This document shows, in pieces, positions 1-6,190 of a stretch of DNA of 42,853 nt. Source of the stretch: a bacterium. GTDB taxonomy: Bacteria; Patescibacteriota; Minisyncoccia; Minisyncoccales; UBA10102. Below the pieces are notes generated by a model that saw only the letters and a program-made list of their open reading frames with translations, had not been told where the DNA came from and ran no database searches. Position 1 is the first letter of the stretch. Every line of letters begins with the position of its first letter. The stretch lies in assembly GCA_027624865.1 (NCBI GenBank), contig JAQBTT010000003.1:1-42853 (forward strand). Direction: 5' to 3'. Both the position numbers and the translations under genes were made by a program.

Positions 1-2
1 CA

Positions 3-1427
3 AAAGAAATTCAACCCTTGCCAACCGCCGGGCAAAACACAAAGCATACGGTAGAATTGCGCGCTGATGGCTGGTTTCCACAAGAGCTTACCTTAGAGAA
101 AGGAGACACCGTAACATTTACCACTGCGGGCGATAAATTTTTCTGGCCGGCAAGCAATATTCACCCTACTCACTCAATCTATCCTGAATTTGACCCCAAA
201 AAGCCAATACCCGTGGGGGAGAGCTGGAGTTTTACGTTCAATAAGCCCGGAACATGGAGGTTTCATGACCATATACAGGCCTCAAACATAGGAGAGATAA
301 TTGTCTTGGGCAATGGGCAGGAAAGCGCGAATGAGAATTGCCGGGATTTAGAAAAGCTTGAGAGCCAGCAGCGTGAGCAGTGCTGGGATGCCCTTCTTTC
401 TGACGCGTTAAAGAAAAAAGGTGTTGCAGCCGCCTTTAGCGTATTTACTGACCTGTATCAAAGAGACCCGCTCTTTTCTTTTACGGGATGCCATTGGTAT
501 GCCCATCGGATTGGGGAGGAGTTTTACGCGCAGGAATATCCTGCCTATGAAGATAATATTGAATCATTCAAGTTTCCTGCCGAGACGTATTATTGCGGGT
601 TTGGCTTTTTCCATGGGTGGCTTGAGCATATGCTGCGAGACGATCTGGACGTTAAAAAAGCAAAGCTCATTTGTGAGTATTTAGATAATCAACTTTCCCA
701 TGTGCGCCCGCGAATACGCTTAAACTGCTACCATGCCATAGGCCATGGGTTTATTAATGAGCCATATGATCCTTTGCTGTGGGGAAAGCCCCAAGAAATA
801 ATAGATCCTGCTCTTAAAGTTTGCGGCAGTGTCTCCAATAATCCAAATGAGGTTCGAGAATGCCTTCAGGGAGCTTTCAATGTTCTTGCTGATTGGACTT
901 TTAGAAAGGAGTACGGCCTTTTTCCTCCTGCCAAAGATCCTCTCATGTTATGCCATGCGCAGGGTACAGATGAGCATAAGCAGGCATGCTATTATGAAAT
1001 GGCTATGCATTTAAACAGCCTGGTTGGCGATGACCTTGTCAAACTTGCCGAGTTTGCAAAAGATATTAAAGATGATCAAAGCGCCTGGACTGTCATAGAT
1101 GTTGTGGCTGCGGGCGCCACGCAGCGAGCCCTTGGGAAAGATGATTATAGCGAATATATCCATGCGTGCCACAGTGTTCCAGAACGGCTGCGGCTTGGCT
1201 GTATTCATGGCTTTGCGGGAGGGTTTATGGCTCACGGCGAACCTGAAAAAGAGTATATTGAAGCATTGAAGTTTTGCGATTCAGAGGAGCTACTGGAAGA
1301 CGAGAGGCACGTTTGCTACAAAAACATTATTAGAACGTTTAAGGGTTCCTACCCCCGCGAAAAAGTAGAAGATATTTGTTTAACTATTGATGAAGAATAT
1401 CAGCCCTATTGTTTATACGAACCATGA
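3..1427 (+). CDS. Cupredoxin-like domain fused to a Cys/His-rich domain (5' end cut)
   Basis: The frame is open to the left edge of the window, so the true start and any signal peptide are missing; TTG at 18 is only the first in-window candidate. About the first 100 residues look like a cupredoxin fold: a GDTVTFTT strand, a WPASNIHPTH segment and WRFHDH near the end. The first usual copper-ligand His before WPAS is Phe here (KFFWPAS), so copper binding is uncertain. The remaining ~360 residues are unrecognised but rich in paired Cys and His in recurring patterns such as CGFGFFHG, CYHAIGHG and CIHGFAGG, suggesting a metal- or disulfide-stabilised helical repeat domain. It probably acts outside the membrane (inference from the cupredoxin part). 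Its TGA stop overlaps the next gene's ATG (ATGA), so the two are translationally coupled. Confidence 0.7.
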   Translation, partial: KEIQPLPTAGQNTKHTVELRADGWFPQELTLEKGDTVTFTTAGDKFFWPASNIHPTHSIYPEFDPKKPIPVGESWSFTFNKPGTWRFHDHIQASNIGEIIVLGNGQESANENCRDLEKLESQQREQCWDALLSDALKKKGVAAAFSVFTDLYQRDPLFSFTGCHWYAHRIGEEFYAQEYPAYEDNIESFKFPAETYYCGFGFFHGWLEHMLRDDLDVKKAKLICEYLDNQLSHVRPRIRLNCYHAIGHGFINEPYDPLLWGKPQEIIDPALKVCGSVSNNPNEVRECLQGAFNVLADWTFRKEYGLFPPAKDPLMLCHAQGTDEHKQACYYEMAMHLNSLVGDDLVKLAEFAKDIKDDQSAWTVIDVVAAGATQRALGKDDYSEYIHACHSVPERLRLGCIHGFAGGFMAHGEPEKEYIEALKFCDSEELLEDERHVCYKNIIRTFKGSYPREKVEDICLTIDEEYQPYCLYEP

Positions 1428-2371
1428 ATTTTAAATACCATAAACTCATAGTAATTGTGCTAGCATTGGCCGGAGGATTTTTGGCGGGAATGTTTTTTGA
1501 AAAGACGATGCCCTATAATCTTTTTCCTAAAGCCAGCAAGGAGCAGCCAAGGACAGTTGCAACGCCAGAGGGCGTTCAGTTCTCAACGTTCTTTGACGCC
1601 TGGAACATGATAGAGGCAAACTTTATGGGAGCCGCCAGCCTTAACAAAACAAATATGGAATATGGCGCCGCGTCCGGCTTGGCAGAGAGCTTGGGCGATC
1701 CCAATACAAGATTTCTTGACCCAGAGGAAACAAAGCGCTTAACAGAGAATATTGTTGAGGGAGCAGAGCTTAATACCGTAAAATGGGAGTTGTTGGAAAG
1801 AGATATTGCCTATGTAAAACTGTTTCGCTTTACCAGAGCCGCTGATAGTGATTTTGCAAGTATGGTTCCTGCAATTTTGCAAAGCAAAGCTACAAGCATA
1901 ATTTTGGACTTGCGAGACAATCCTGGCGGAGCGACTGATGCGTTTTTAAACATTGCAGGCAGGTTCTTTAAAAAAGGAGAGACAATTGCAATTGAGAGTT
2001 TTGGAGAGGGCAGGGGAGAATTTGTTCATGCATCGCAAGGCAAAGGGGAGCTTGAAGCATACCCGGTAGTTATTTTAATCAACGCGAAAACCGCCTCTGT
2101 TGCCGAAGTGTTTGCACATGCTATGCAAGAGAGCAAGGGCAGTCAGCTTGTGGGGGAGCCGTCAATGGGCAAGGGCACGGTGCAAAAGATATTAACTTTA
2201 AGCGGCGATACTGCTTTGGTGCTTACTACTTCAGAGCTGTTGTCTCCAAAAAAACACGCGGTTTCAAAAAGTGGCTTGATGCCAGATGTTGAAGTTGGTA
2301 CACTAGAAGGCGGAAATGATGTACAGCTTAAGCAAGCAATTCAAGCTATACGAAGCATTGCTAATTTCTAA
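1424..2371 (+). CDS. S41-family (C-terminal processing-type) serine peptidase lacking a PDZ domain
   Basis: The start is ATG 1424, overlapping the previous stop by 4 bp; a TTG 15 bp upstream is possible but unneeded. Residues ~6-25 form a signal anchor, so the enzyme should be envelope-attached. Family landmarks are in order: GDPNTRFLDPEE (substrate-domain start), DLRDNPGG, NAKTASVAE (the Ser aligns with the Ctp nucleophile in SASASE) and GEPSMGKGT (the catalytic Lys). Ctp/Prc proteases normally carry an ~80-residue PDZ domain between the GDP motif and the core. Here the sequence runs directly from EETKRLTENIVEGAE into the core strand DIAYVKLFRF, so the PDZ is absent. At ~315 residues it is shorter than usual CtpA. 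Its substrate is unknown; the coupled partner upstream is a candidate. Confidence 0.85.
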   Translation: MNFKYHKLIVIVLALAGGFLAGMFFEKTMPYNLFPKASKEQPRTVATPEGVQFSTFFDAWNMIEANFMGAASLNKTNMEYGAASGLAESLGDPNTRFLDPEETKRLTENIVEGAELNTVKWELLERDIAYVKLFRFTRAADSDFASMVPAILQSKATSIILDLRDNPGGATDAFLNIAGRFFKKGETIAIESFGEGRGEFVHASQGKGELEAYPVVILINAKTASVAEVFAHAMQESKGSQLVGEPSMGKGTVQKILTLSGDTALVLTTSELLSPKKHAVSKSGLMPDVEVGTLEGGNDVQLKQAIQAIRSIANF

Positions 2372-2392
2372 TTTTTATATGAGACTTGTTGT

Positions 2393-2902
2393 ATGAAACA
2401 TATATATATTGCAAGCATACTCTTTTTTGGTTTACTATTTGGGGCGCTGCATGTTTCTGCCCATTCAACAGGCGTCTCACTCGAAAAAACCATTGATGAG
2501 TACAGGGTAGATATAGGGCAAAACCCTCCAGTGCTTGAGACAGAAAATCCTGCGGTATTTGATTTTGATCTGGTTTTTGAAAAAACAGGTGAGAGGGCAG
2601 AGTTTAGCGATATATGGGTACGAATTGTGCAAGGTAAAAAGACGGTGTTTGCAAGCGGCATTAATAAGCCGGATTTTGGCAACACGACTATGGTATATAC
2701 TTTTCCCCAAGGCGGGGAATACGAGTTGAATGTGCGCTTTCAAAAAGCAGGTGAAAAAATTGTTGAGGCATCTTTTCCCCTTGCTATTGAGGGGGTTACT
2801 ACGGATTCCGGGTTCAATCTTCCTTTGCTACTGCTAGGATTTTTCATTGGAACTATATGTGGGTTTTTAGTATCATTTATCTTGCTTAAAAAGAAAACCT
2901 AG
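2393..2902 (+). CDS. Small envelope protein with signal peptide and C-terminal membrane anchor
   Basis: 169 residues. The N-terminus is a clear signal peptide (hydrophobic run ending LHVSAHS). A ~115-residue beta-rich domain follows, and a C-terminal transmembrane segment (residues ~142-165) ends in LLKKKT. The middle region (DFDLVFEKTGE, IWVRIVQGKK, YTFPQGGEYELNVRF) resembles YtkA/CopC-like Ig-fold copper-associated proteins, but no metal-binding His/Met cluster is visible, so this is only a fold-level suggestion. It follows the S41 peptidase by 21 bp on the same strand and is probably the third gene of the operon begun by the cupredoxin protein. A strong palindrome follows at 3021-3053. Confidence 0.6.
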   Translation: MKHIYIASILFFGLLFGALHVSAHSTGVSLEKTIDEYRVDIGQNPPVLETENPAVFDFDLVFEKTGERAEFSDIWVRIVQGKKTVFASGINKPDFGNTTMVYTFPQGGEYELNVRFQKAGEKIVEASFPLAIEGVTTDSGFNLPLLLLGFFIGTICGFLVSFILLKKKT

Positions 2903-2948
2903 TCTCATAAAAGAGCAACCTAAACTTGGTTTGGCCAAGTTATCCCCA

Positions 2949-2965
2949 CCTAAGCTAAGCTTAGG
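2949..2965 (+). repeat. REP-A palindrome, single copy
   Basis: CCTAAGCTAAGCTTAGG: 8-bp arms around a central A. It is preceded by the TTATCCCCA spacer found beside other copies. Slightly longer imperfect pairing (CACC...GGTG) could extend the hairpin to 2947-2974. It lies in the 200-bp gap after the envelope operon. Confidence 0.9.
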
Positions 2966-2977
2966 AGCTTGGGTGAG

Positions 2978-3000
2978 ATTGCTTCCCCTGGGGAAGCAAT
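2978..3000. repeat. REP-B palindrome (ATTGCTTCCCC / GGGGAAGCAAT)
   Basis: A perfect inverted repeat with 11-bp arms around one central T. The same palindrome recurs inside uvrA (38475-38497 and 38526-38558), so it is a dispersed family distinct from REP-A. Confidence 0.85.
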
Positions 3001-3020
3001 AGGTTAAGCAATAGTTATAG

Positions 3021-3053
3021 AGGCAAAAGCGGGGTCTAACCCCGCTTTTGCCT
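3021..3053 (+). terminator. Perfect 15-bp-arm hairpin, likely terminator or REP-C element
   Basis: A perfect 33-bp palindrome: the arm beginning AGGCAAAAGCGGGG, a 3-nt loop, and its complement ending CGCTTTTGCCT. It sits ~120 bp after the envelope operon and before the next promoter, so termination is plausible. The U-run is inside the stem rather than after it, and the core GGGGTCTAACCCC resembles the GGGTCAGACCC palindrome in uvrA, so it may be another dispersed repeat. Confidence 0.6.
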
Positions 3054-3089
3054 TTGATTCAGATGTAGTTTTTTGGCGTAATTTTATGG

Positions 3090-3095
3090 TATAAT
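3090..3095 (+). promoter_or_regulatory. -10 element TATAAT next to the NYN gene start
   Basis: TATAAT ends 7 bp before ATG 3103, which would place transcription start at about the start codon (leaderless). The -35 region (about AGTTTT) is weak. Confidence 0.55.
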
Positions 3096-3102
3096 TACAA
3101 TT

Positions 3103-3615
3103 ATGATCAGGCAATTTATTAAAGGCAGAGTGTATGTTTTTGTAGATGCTGCGAATATTTTGTATTCATAGCAAACTTTGCGTTGGCGAGTGGATTATGC
3201 AAAACTTAAGGAATATTTTGAGCAAGAATGCGATCTCCAGGCTATTTATTTCTATACTGGTCGTGTTGGGGAGAATAATAAGCAAAACTCTTTTCTTAAA
3301 AAGCTTGAACGTTTTGGATATATCGTAAAAGCAAAAGAGGTAAAAAGGATTAAAGTTTCAAAAAGCACCTACGAATGGAAGGGTAATCTCGATGTAGAGC
3401 TTACCATTGATGTGCTTGGAAGTATTAATAATTTTGATACCCTTATTTTAATGTCAGGAGATAGCGATTTCGCTCCGCTTTTAGATGCGGTAAAAGCTCA
3501 ACACAAAAGAGTGCTGGTTATGTCTACGAAGGGTCATGTTTCAAAAGAGCTTTTAGATCGCGCGAAATACATCAACGTAAAGAAGTTAAAGGATTTTATT
3601 TCGTATTATAAATAA
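3103..3615 (+). pseudogene. NYN/LabA-like PIN-fold nuclease gene with in-frame amber codon
   Basis: ATG 3103 reads a typical NYN opening (VYVFVDAANILYS) and then meets TAG at 3169-3171 (codon 23). The same frame continues QTLRWRVDYAKLKEYF to TAA at 3613. NYN proteins are PIN-like RNases: the first Asp of the active site is in FVDAAN, before the stop, and the second acidic motif is LMSGDSDFAPLL near residue 115. The expected segment here is close to YSQKTLGW, so the amber falls where Gln is expected (CAG to TAG). An internal start would lose the first catalytic Asp. Either the gene is freshly broken, or the stop is suppressed, or it is a strain or consensus variant. Total length without the stop is 170 codons, normal for the family. 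Confidence 0.75.
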
Positions 3616-3625
3616 AAAAAATCCC

Positions 3626-3639
3626 CCCGCTGAAGCGGG
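3626..3639. terminator. Short GC hairpin after the NYN gene
   Basis: CCCGCT-GA-AGCGGG directly after the NYN stop. An A-run precedes it on the plus strand and no T-run follows, so it fits a terminator better on the minus strand; its function is uncertain. Confidence 0.35.
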
Positions 3640-3646
3640 AAGAGGT

Positions 3647-3675
3647 TTGACATTTTCTATTATAGCAAATACATA
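3647..3675 (+). promoter_or_regulatory. Candidate sigma70-type promoter upstream of the PurA-like gene
   Basis: TTGACA (3647-3652), 17 bp, TACATA (3670-3675). A second TTGACA at 3796-3801 with CATAGT 18 bp on lies nearer the gene. Between them is the three-copy REP-A array, so a transcript from the first would carry the hairpins. Confidence 0.45.
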
Positions 3676-3725
3676 TACCCTGTCAATGGCAAATTTTGGG
3701 GATACTATTGCCGGCGGCTATCCCT

Positions 3726-3792
3726 GCCTAAGCTAAGCTTAGTTATCCCCACCTAAGCTAAGCTTAGTTATCCACAGCTAAGCTAAGCTTAG
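3726..3792 (+). repeat. REP-A tandem array, three copies with 25-bp period
   Basis: Three direct copies of (C/G)CTAAGCTAAGCTTAG at 3727, 3752 and 3777 are separated by TTATCCCCA and TTATCCACA. Each copy is itself nearly palindromic. The second spacer is a perfect match to the E. coli DnaA-box consensus. The same 25-bp period recurs after groEL, so the spacer appears to be part of the unit. Confidence 0.9.
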
Positions 3793-3872
3793 TTTTTGAC
3801 AGAGGCGGTTGGATTTGAGCATAGTGAGTTATAGAAAGGTCGTTAGTGTATACAAGGGTAACATTTAAAGTT

Positions 3873-4097
3873 ATGGCAGAAATAGTTAACTCACCAATCG
3901 TTTCCAAGATTGTAAAAGGAGGAAGTAGAACATACTTTTTGGATTTGCGGGAAAGTAAAAAGGGTAGCAAGTATGTGCAACTCACCGAGTCTCGCCGCGG
4001 GCAAGACGGTGAGAATATCCGTAGCAGTCTCTTTCTTTTTCCAGATCGGATTCCTGAATTTCAGAATGCCTTGAGTGAAATTGTAGAACAGATGTAA
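3873..4097 (+). CDS. DUF3276 / PurA-like nucleic-acid-binding protein
   Basis: 74 residues from ATG 3873 (an upstream GTG at 3846 adds nine residues that do not fit the family). The sequence KGGSRTYFLDLRESKKGSKYVQLTESRR, written here in two overlapping parts KGGSRTYFLDLR and ESKKGSKYVQLTESRR, is the hallmark PUR repeat of DUF3276 proteins, which bind single-stranded DNA or RNA. It ends with an amphipathic helix (IPEFQNALSEIVEQM). The role in Patescibacteria is unknown. It is preceded by the REP-A array and followed by a weak hairpin and the REPIN of the RAYT, so it stands as a single-gene unit. Confidence 0.75.
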   Translation: MAEIVNSPIVSKIVKGGSRTYFLDLRESKKGSKYVQLTESRRGQDGENIRSSLFLFPDRIPEFQNALSEIVEQM

Positions 4098-4104
4098 GAA
4101 TTGT

Positions 4105-4134
4105 GGGCGTTGCCTATCTTGTTGAGCAGCGCCC
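4105..4134 (+). terminator. Hairpin after the PurA-like gene
   Basis: GGGCGTTGC pairs with GCAGCGCCC with one wobble and a 12-nt loop, 7 bp after the stop; only a short pyrimidine stretch follows. A weak terminator. Confidence 0.4.
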
Positions 4135-4143
4135 CTTCTGTAT

Positions 4144-4195
4144 CTCTGCCTAAGCTTAGCTTAGTTATTCACAGCTAAGCTAAGCTTAGGCAGAG
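4144..4195. repeat. REPIN-like inverted pair of REP-A, upstream of the RAYT
   Basis: Two REP-A copies in inverted orientation form perfect 21-bp arms (4144-4164 and 4175-4195, outer bases CTCTGCC...GGCAGAG) around a 10-nt spacer TTATTCACAG. It ends 32 bp before the RAYT start and touches its promoter. This arrangement is the hallmark of REP doublets next to RAYT genes. Confidence 0.9.
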
Positions 4196-4215
4196 CAAAC
4201 AAGAGACATTTGCAG

Positions 4216-4221
4216 TATACT
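4216..4221 (+). promoter_or_regulatory. -10 element of the RAYT gene
   Basis: TATACT ends 6 bp before ATG 4228, predicting a leaderless mRNA. The -35 position (about 4193-4198) would overlap the outer end of the REPIN arm, so the repeat may influence RAYT expression (inference). Confidence 0.5.
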
Positions 4222-4227
4222 GTTTTT

Positions 4228-4947
4228 ATGGCAAGAAAAACAAAGTTTAAAGTAGGAAATATATACCACGTGTTCAATAGAGGCGTCGAAAAACGCGATA
4301 TCTTTTTGTCGGACGGAGACCGATGGAGGTTTCTTCAAGGGCTTTATCTTTTTAATAGCGAAGATGGATCGGCAAATCTTTTGTATCGCTTGGAGCAAGA
4401 GAGAGGGAGGATGCATTTTGGGGTTTTGCGCGAATACTTAGCAAAAGCAGGAATAAGGCGTAACCCATTGGTGCGTATTATGGCAGATTGTCTCAAGCCC
4501 AATCATTTCCATTTACTTTTGCAGGAGCTTCAAGAAGGCAGTATTTCCAAATTTATGCAAAAGCTCGGGACAGGGTATACAAAGTATTTTAATAAAAAGT
4601 ACGAACGTGTGGGCAGTCTATTTCAAGGCACGTTTAAAGCAGTGGAAGTGAACAAAGACACTCAGCTTCAGTATCTTCTTGCGTACATAAACGTGATTAA
4701 TCCGGGCCAGGAGCTGGAACCCGATTTAAAATCGGCAGCGCAGGATCCAGAAGAAATTTTGCGGTTTGTAGAGAACTATCCTTGGAGTACCCACCCAGAA
4801 TATCTTGGGAAGCGCACCTCTATTATTGCCGACAAGGGTGTTGCGGGCAAAATGTTTCCTACACCGGCAAAGTACAAGGCATTTGTGGCGGATATTATAC
4901 GAGGTAAACAGCCTTTCCTATTACGTAAAGAAACGTTGTTGGACTGA
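4228..4947 (+). CDS. REP-associated tyrosine transposase (RAYT, Y1-HUH family)
   Basis: 240 residues from ATG 4228 (a TTG at 4210 would lie upstream of the -10 box). Landmarks: an N-terminal YHVFNRGVEKRDIF strand; the HUH motif as HFH in CLKPNHFHLLLQE; and a helix GYTKYFNKKYERVGSLFQG carrying the likely nucleophile Tyr. RAYTs are single-copy relatives of IS200/IS605 transposases that cleave and join single-stranded palindromes (REPs) and are believed to spread them in trans. The gene is intact and flanked on both sides by REP-A (4144-4195 and 4959-4977), so REP-A is its probable substrate. It is clearly homologous to the broken RAYT at 27904-28623. All three catalytic residues appear present, so it could be active. 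Confidence 0.9.
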   Translation: MARKTKFKVGNIYHVFNRGVEKRDIFLSDGDRWRFLQGLYLFNSEDGSANLLYRLEQERGRMHFGVLREYLAKAGIRRNPLVRIMADCLKPNHFHLLLQELQEGSISKFMQKLGTGYTKYFNKKYERVGSLFQGTFKAVEVNKDTQLQYLLAYINVINPGQELEPDLKSAAQDPEEILRFVENYPWSTHPEYLGKRTSIIADKGVAGKMFPTPAKYKAFVADIIRGKQPFLLRKETLLD

Positions 4948-4958
4948 CCCGTGGAAAA

Positions 4959-4977
4959 CTAAGCTTAGCTTAGGCAG
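4959..4977 (+). repeat. REP-A single copy downstream of the RAYT
   Basis: CTAAGCTTAGCTTAGGCAG, central T (opposite orientation to most single copies). It ends 3 bp before the comF start codon, leaving no room for a Shine-Dalgarno site there. Confidence 0.9.
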
Positions 4978-4980
4978 AAT

Positions 4981-5730
4981 ATGAGAGAGATATTGGAAAA
5001 AGTGAAAAATGGGGTGCTGGATGTTGTGTTTCCGACAATGTGTATGGGTTGCGGGAAGGAAGGGCATTACATATGTATGCGCTGTGAAGGATTTGTGGGT
5101 GAAGTTGCTTTGATTTGTCCGGTTTGTGGGCAGTCCAGTTTAACTGGGCAACAGCACCAAGCTTGCAGGTCGCTCTATGGCTTAGATGGTTTGGCAAGTT
5201 GTTTTGAGTATGAAGGAGTTGTGAAAAATTTATTGCATCACATAAAATATAATGGCATGACTCACGCAGTAAAAGAAACAACAGCTCGCGTACTTGGGAT
5301 TATGCTGGAAGACACAGCGCGATTTTATCCATTTCTCTCATTCTTGTCTTCTCAAAATATACATATAACATATGTTCCTATGTATAAAAAAAAGGAAAGA
5401 GATAGAGGATTTAATCAAGCAGAAATGTTTGCAAAAGAGATTGCAAAGAGCATGGGAAAGGAAGTTTTTACTATGCTTGAAAAGATAAAAGATACAAAGC
5501 CACAGGTTGCATTGAAAAAAGAAGAACGACTGCAAAATGTGAAAGATGCGTTTGCAGTTAGCAGGGTTAGCCCGCATAGCGCTGTAGGGGCTGACTCTAC
5601 TCTGCCAGAAAAGGTGATTTTGGTTGATGATGTGTGGACCACGGGAGCTACTATGAAAGAGTGCTGTAGAGTTTTGAAAAAAGCCGGGGCAAAAGAGGTG
5701 TGGGGCTTTACGTTAGCGAGAACTTCTTAA
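4981..5730 (+). CDS. comFC: ComF family protein (phosphoribosyltransferase-like, DNA uptake)
   Basis: 249 residues. The N-terminal zinc-finger region has CMGCGKEGHYICMRC and CPVCG; the C-terminal part is a type I PRTase fold with the PRPP-loop motif VILVDDVWTTGAT. RDRGFNQAE is the conserved ComF signature. ComF proteins are needed for natural transformation, acting at the cytoplasmic side of DNA import. It heads the competence block with dprA, comM and yraN downstream. The start ATG 4981 lies immediately after a REP-A copy. Residues ~196-211 (SRVSPHSAVGADSTLP) are an extra stretch just before the PRPP loop, encoded by an imperfect 30-bp palindrome (5566-5595), possibly a decayed repeat insertion. 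Confidence 0.88.
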   Translation: MREILEKVKNGVLDVVFPTMCMGCGKEGHYICMRCEGFVGEVALICPVCGQSSLTGQQHQACRSLYGLDGLASCFEYEGVVKNLLHHIKYNGMTHAVKETTARVLGIMLEDTARFYPFLSFLSSQNIHITYVPMYKKKERDRGFNQAEMFAKEIAKSMGKEVFTMLEKIKDTKPQVALKKEERLQNVKDAFAVSRVSPHSAVGADSTLPEKVILVDDVWTTGATMKECCRVLKKAGAKEVWGFTLARTS

Positions 5731-5734
5731 AAGA

Positions 5735-6190
5735 ATTAACCTAATTGACCTAATTTCTAATTAACCTAAACAATCTCCAATGCCCAATGACAAATACGAC
5801 CTTGAAGAACGAACTGCTATGTTTGGGGAAGAAGTAATAAAGTTTTGCAGAGACTTGCCTAAGAATGAAATCACTAGACCCATTATTAACCAGCTAGTAA
5901 AATGTGGTACGAGTGTAGGCGCTAATTATTGTGAAGCTGACGACGCAGAAAGCAAGGATGATTTTAGACACAAAATAGGGATTTGCAAAAAAGAATCTAG
6001 AGAATCAAAGCATTTTTTGCGAATGGCAGCGGTAGCTGTTTTTGAAATGGCAGACAAAGCAAGAAAACTTTGGATTGAAGCAAAAGAGTTAAACCTGATT
6101 TTTAACTCGATATATAAGAAGGTTAAAAAAAATTAGAAATTGGTGCTTGTTTAGAAATTAGGTTAATTAGAATAATTAGGTTAATTAAAA
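5735..6190. mobile_element. AT-rich inverted-repeat element carrying the S23 gene
   Basis: The left part (5735-5800, words such as CTAATTAACCTAAACAA and CCAATGCCCAATGAC) and right part (6131-6190, AATTGGTGCTTG, AGAAATTAGGTTAATTAG) are inverted copies around the S23 gene. A version without any gene, with both ends, lies at 7082-7229. Related spacers occur at 17370-17498, 23863-23995 and 29655-29743. It looks like a dispersed inverted-repeat element with an optional cargo gene. Confidence 0.6.
5780..6136 (+). CDS. Four helix bundle protein (S23 / 23S rRNA intervening-sequence family)
   Basis: 118 residues, helical. The family signature is visible: a short N-terminus, FCRDLPKNEITRPIINQLVKCGTSVGANYCEAD with the conserved Q-L-x-R/K-x-x-x-S-x-G-A-N-Y-x-E-A pattern, then DFRHKIGICKKESRESKHFL and a final helix ending YKKVKKN. 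(Segments are quoted in parts of the whole helix bundle.) Homologues were first found in rRNA intervening sequences; in CPR genomes they are common outside rRNA and have no known activity. Its start codon lies inside the left half of an AT-rich repeat, and the right half follows its stop, so the gene seems to be cargo of that element rather than part of the comF-dprA operon. Confidence 0.8.
   Translation: MPNDKYDLEERTAMFGEEVIKFCRDLPKNEITRPIINQLVKCGTSVGANYCEADDAESKDDFRHKIGICKKESRESKHFLRMAAVAVFEMADKARKLWIEAKELNLIFNSIYKKVKKN

Noticed and set aside
3743-3776. Possible replication origin because of TTATCCACA and neighbouring boxes
   Set aside because: The boxes are spacers of the REP-A array and recur after groEL; no dnaA, dnaN or AT-rich unwinding region is present.
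3726-3792. CRISPR-like array (three regular repeats)
   Set aside because: Spacers are only 9 nt and nearly identical, repeats are palindromic and dispersed, and no cas genes are present.
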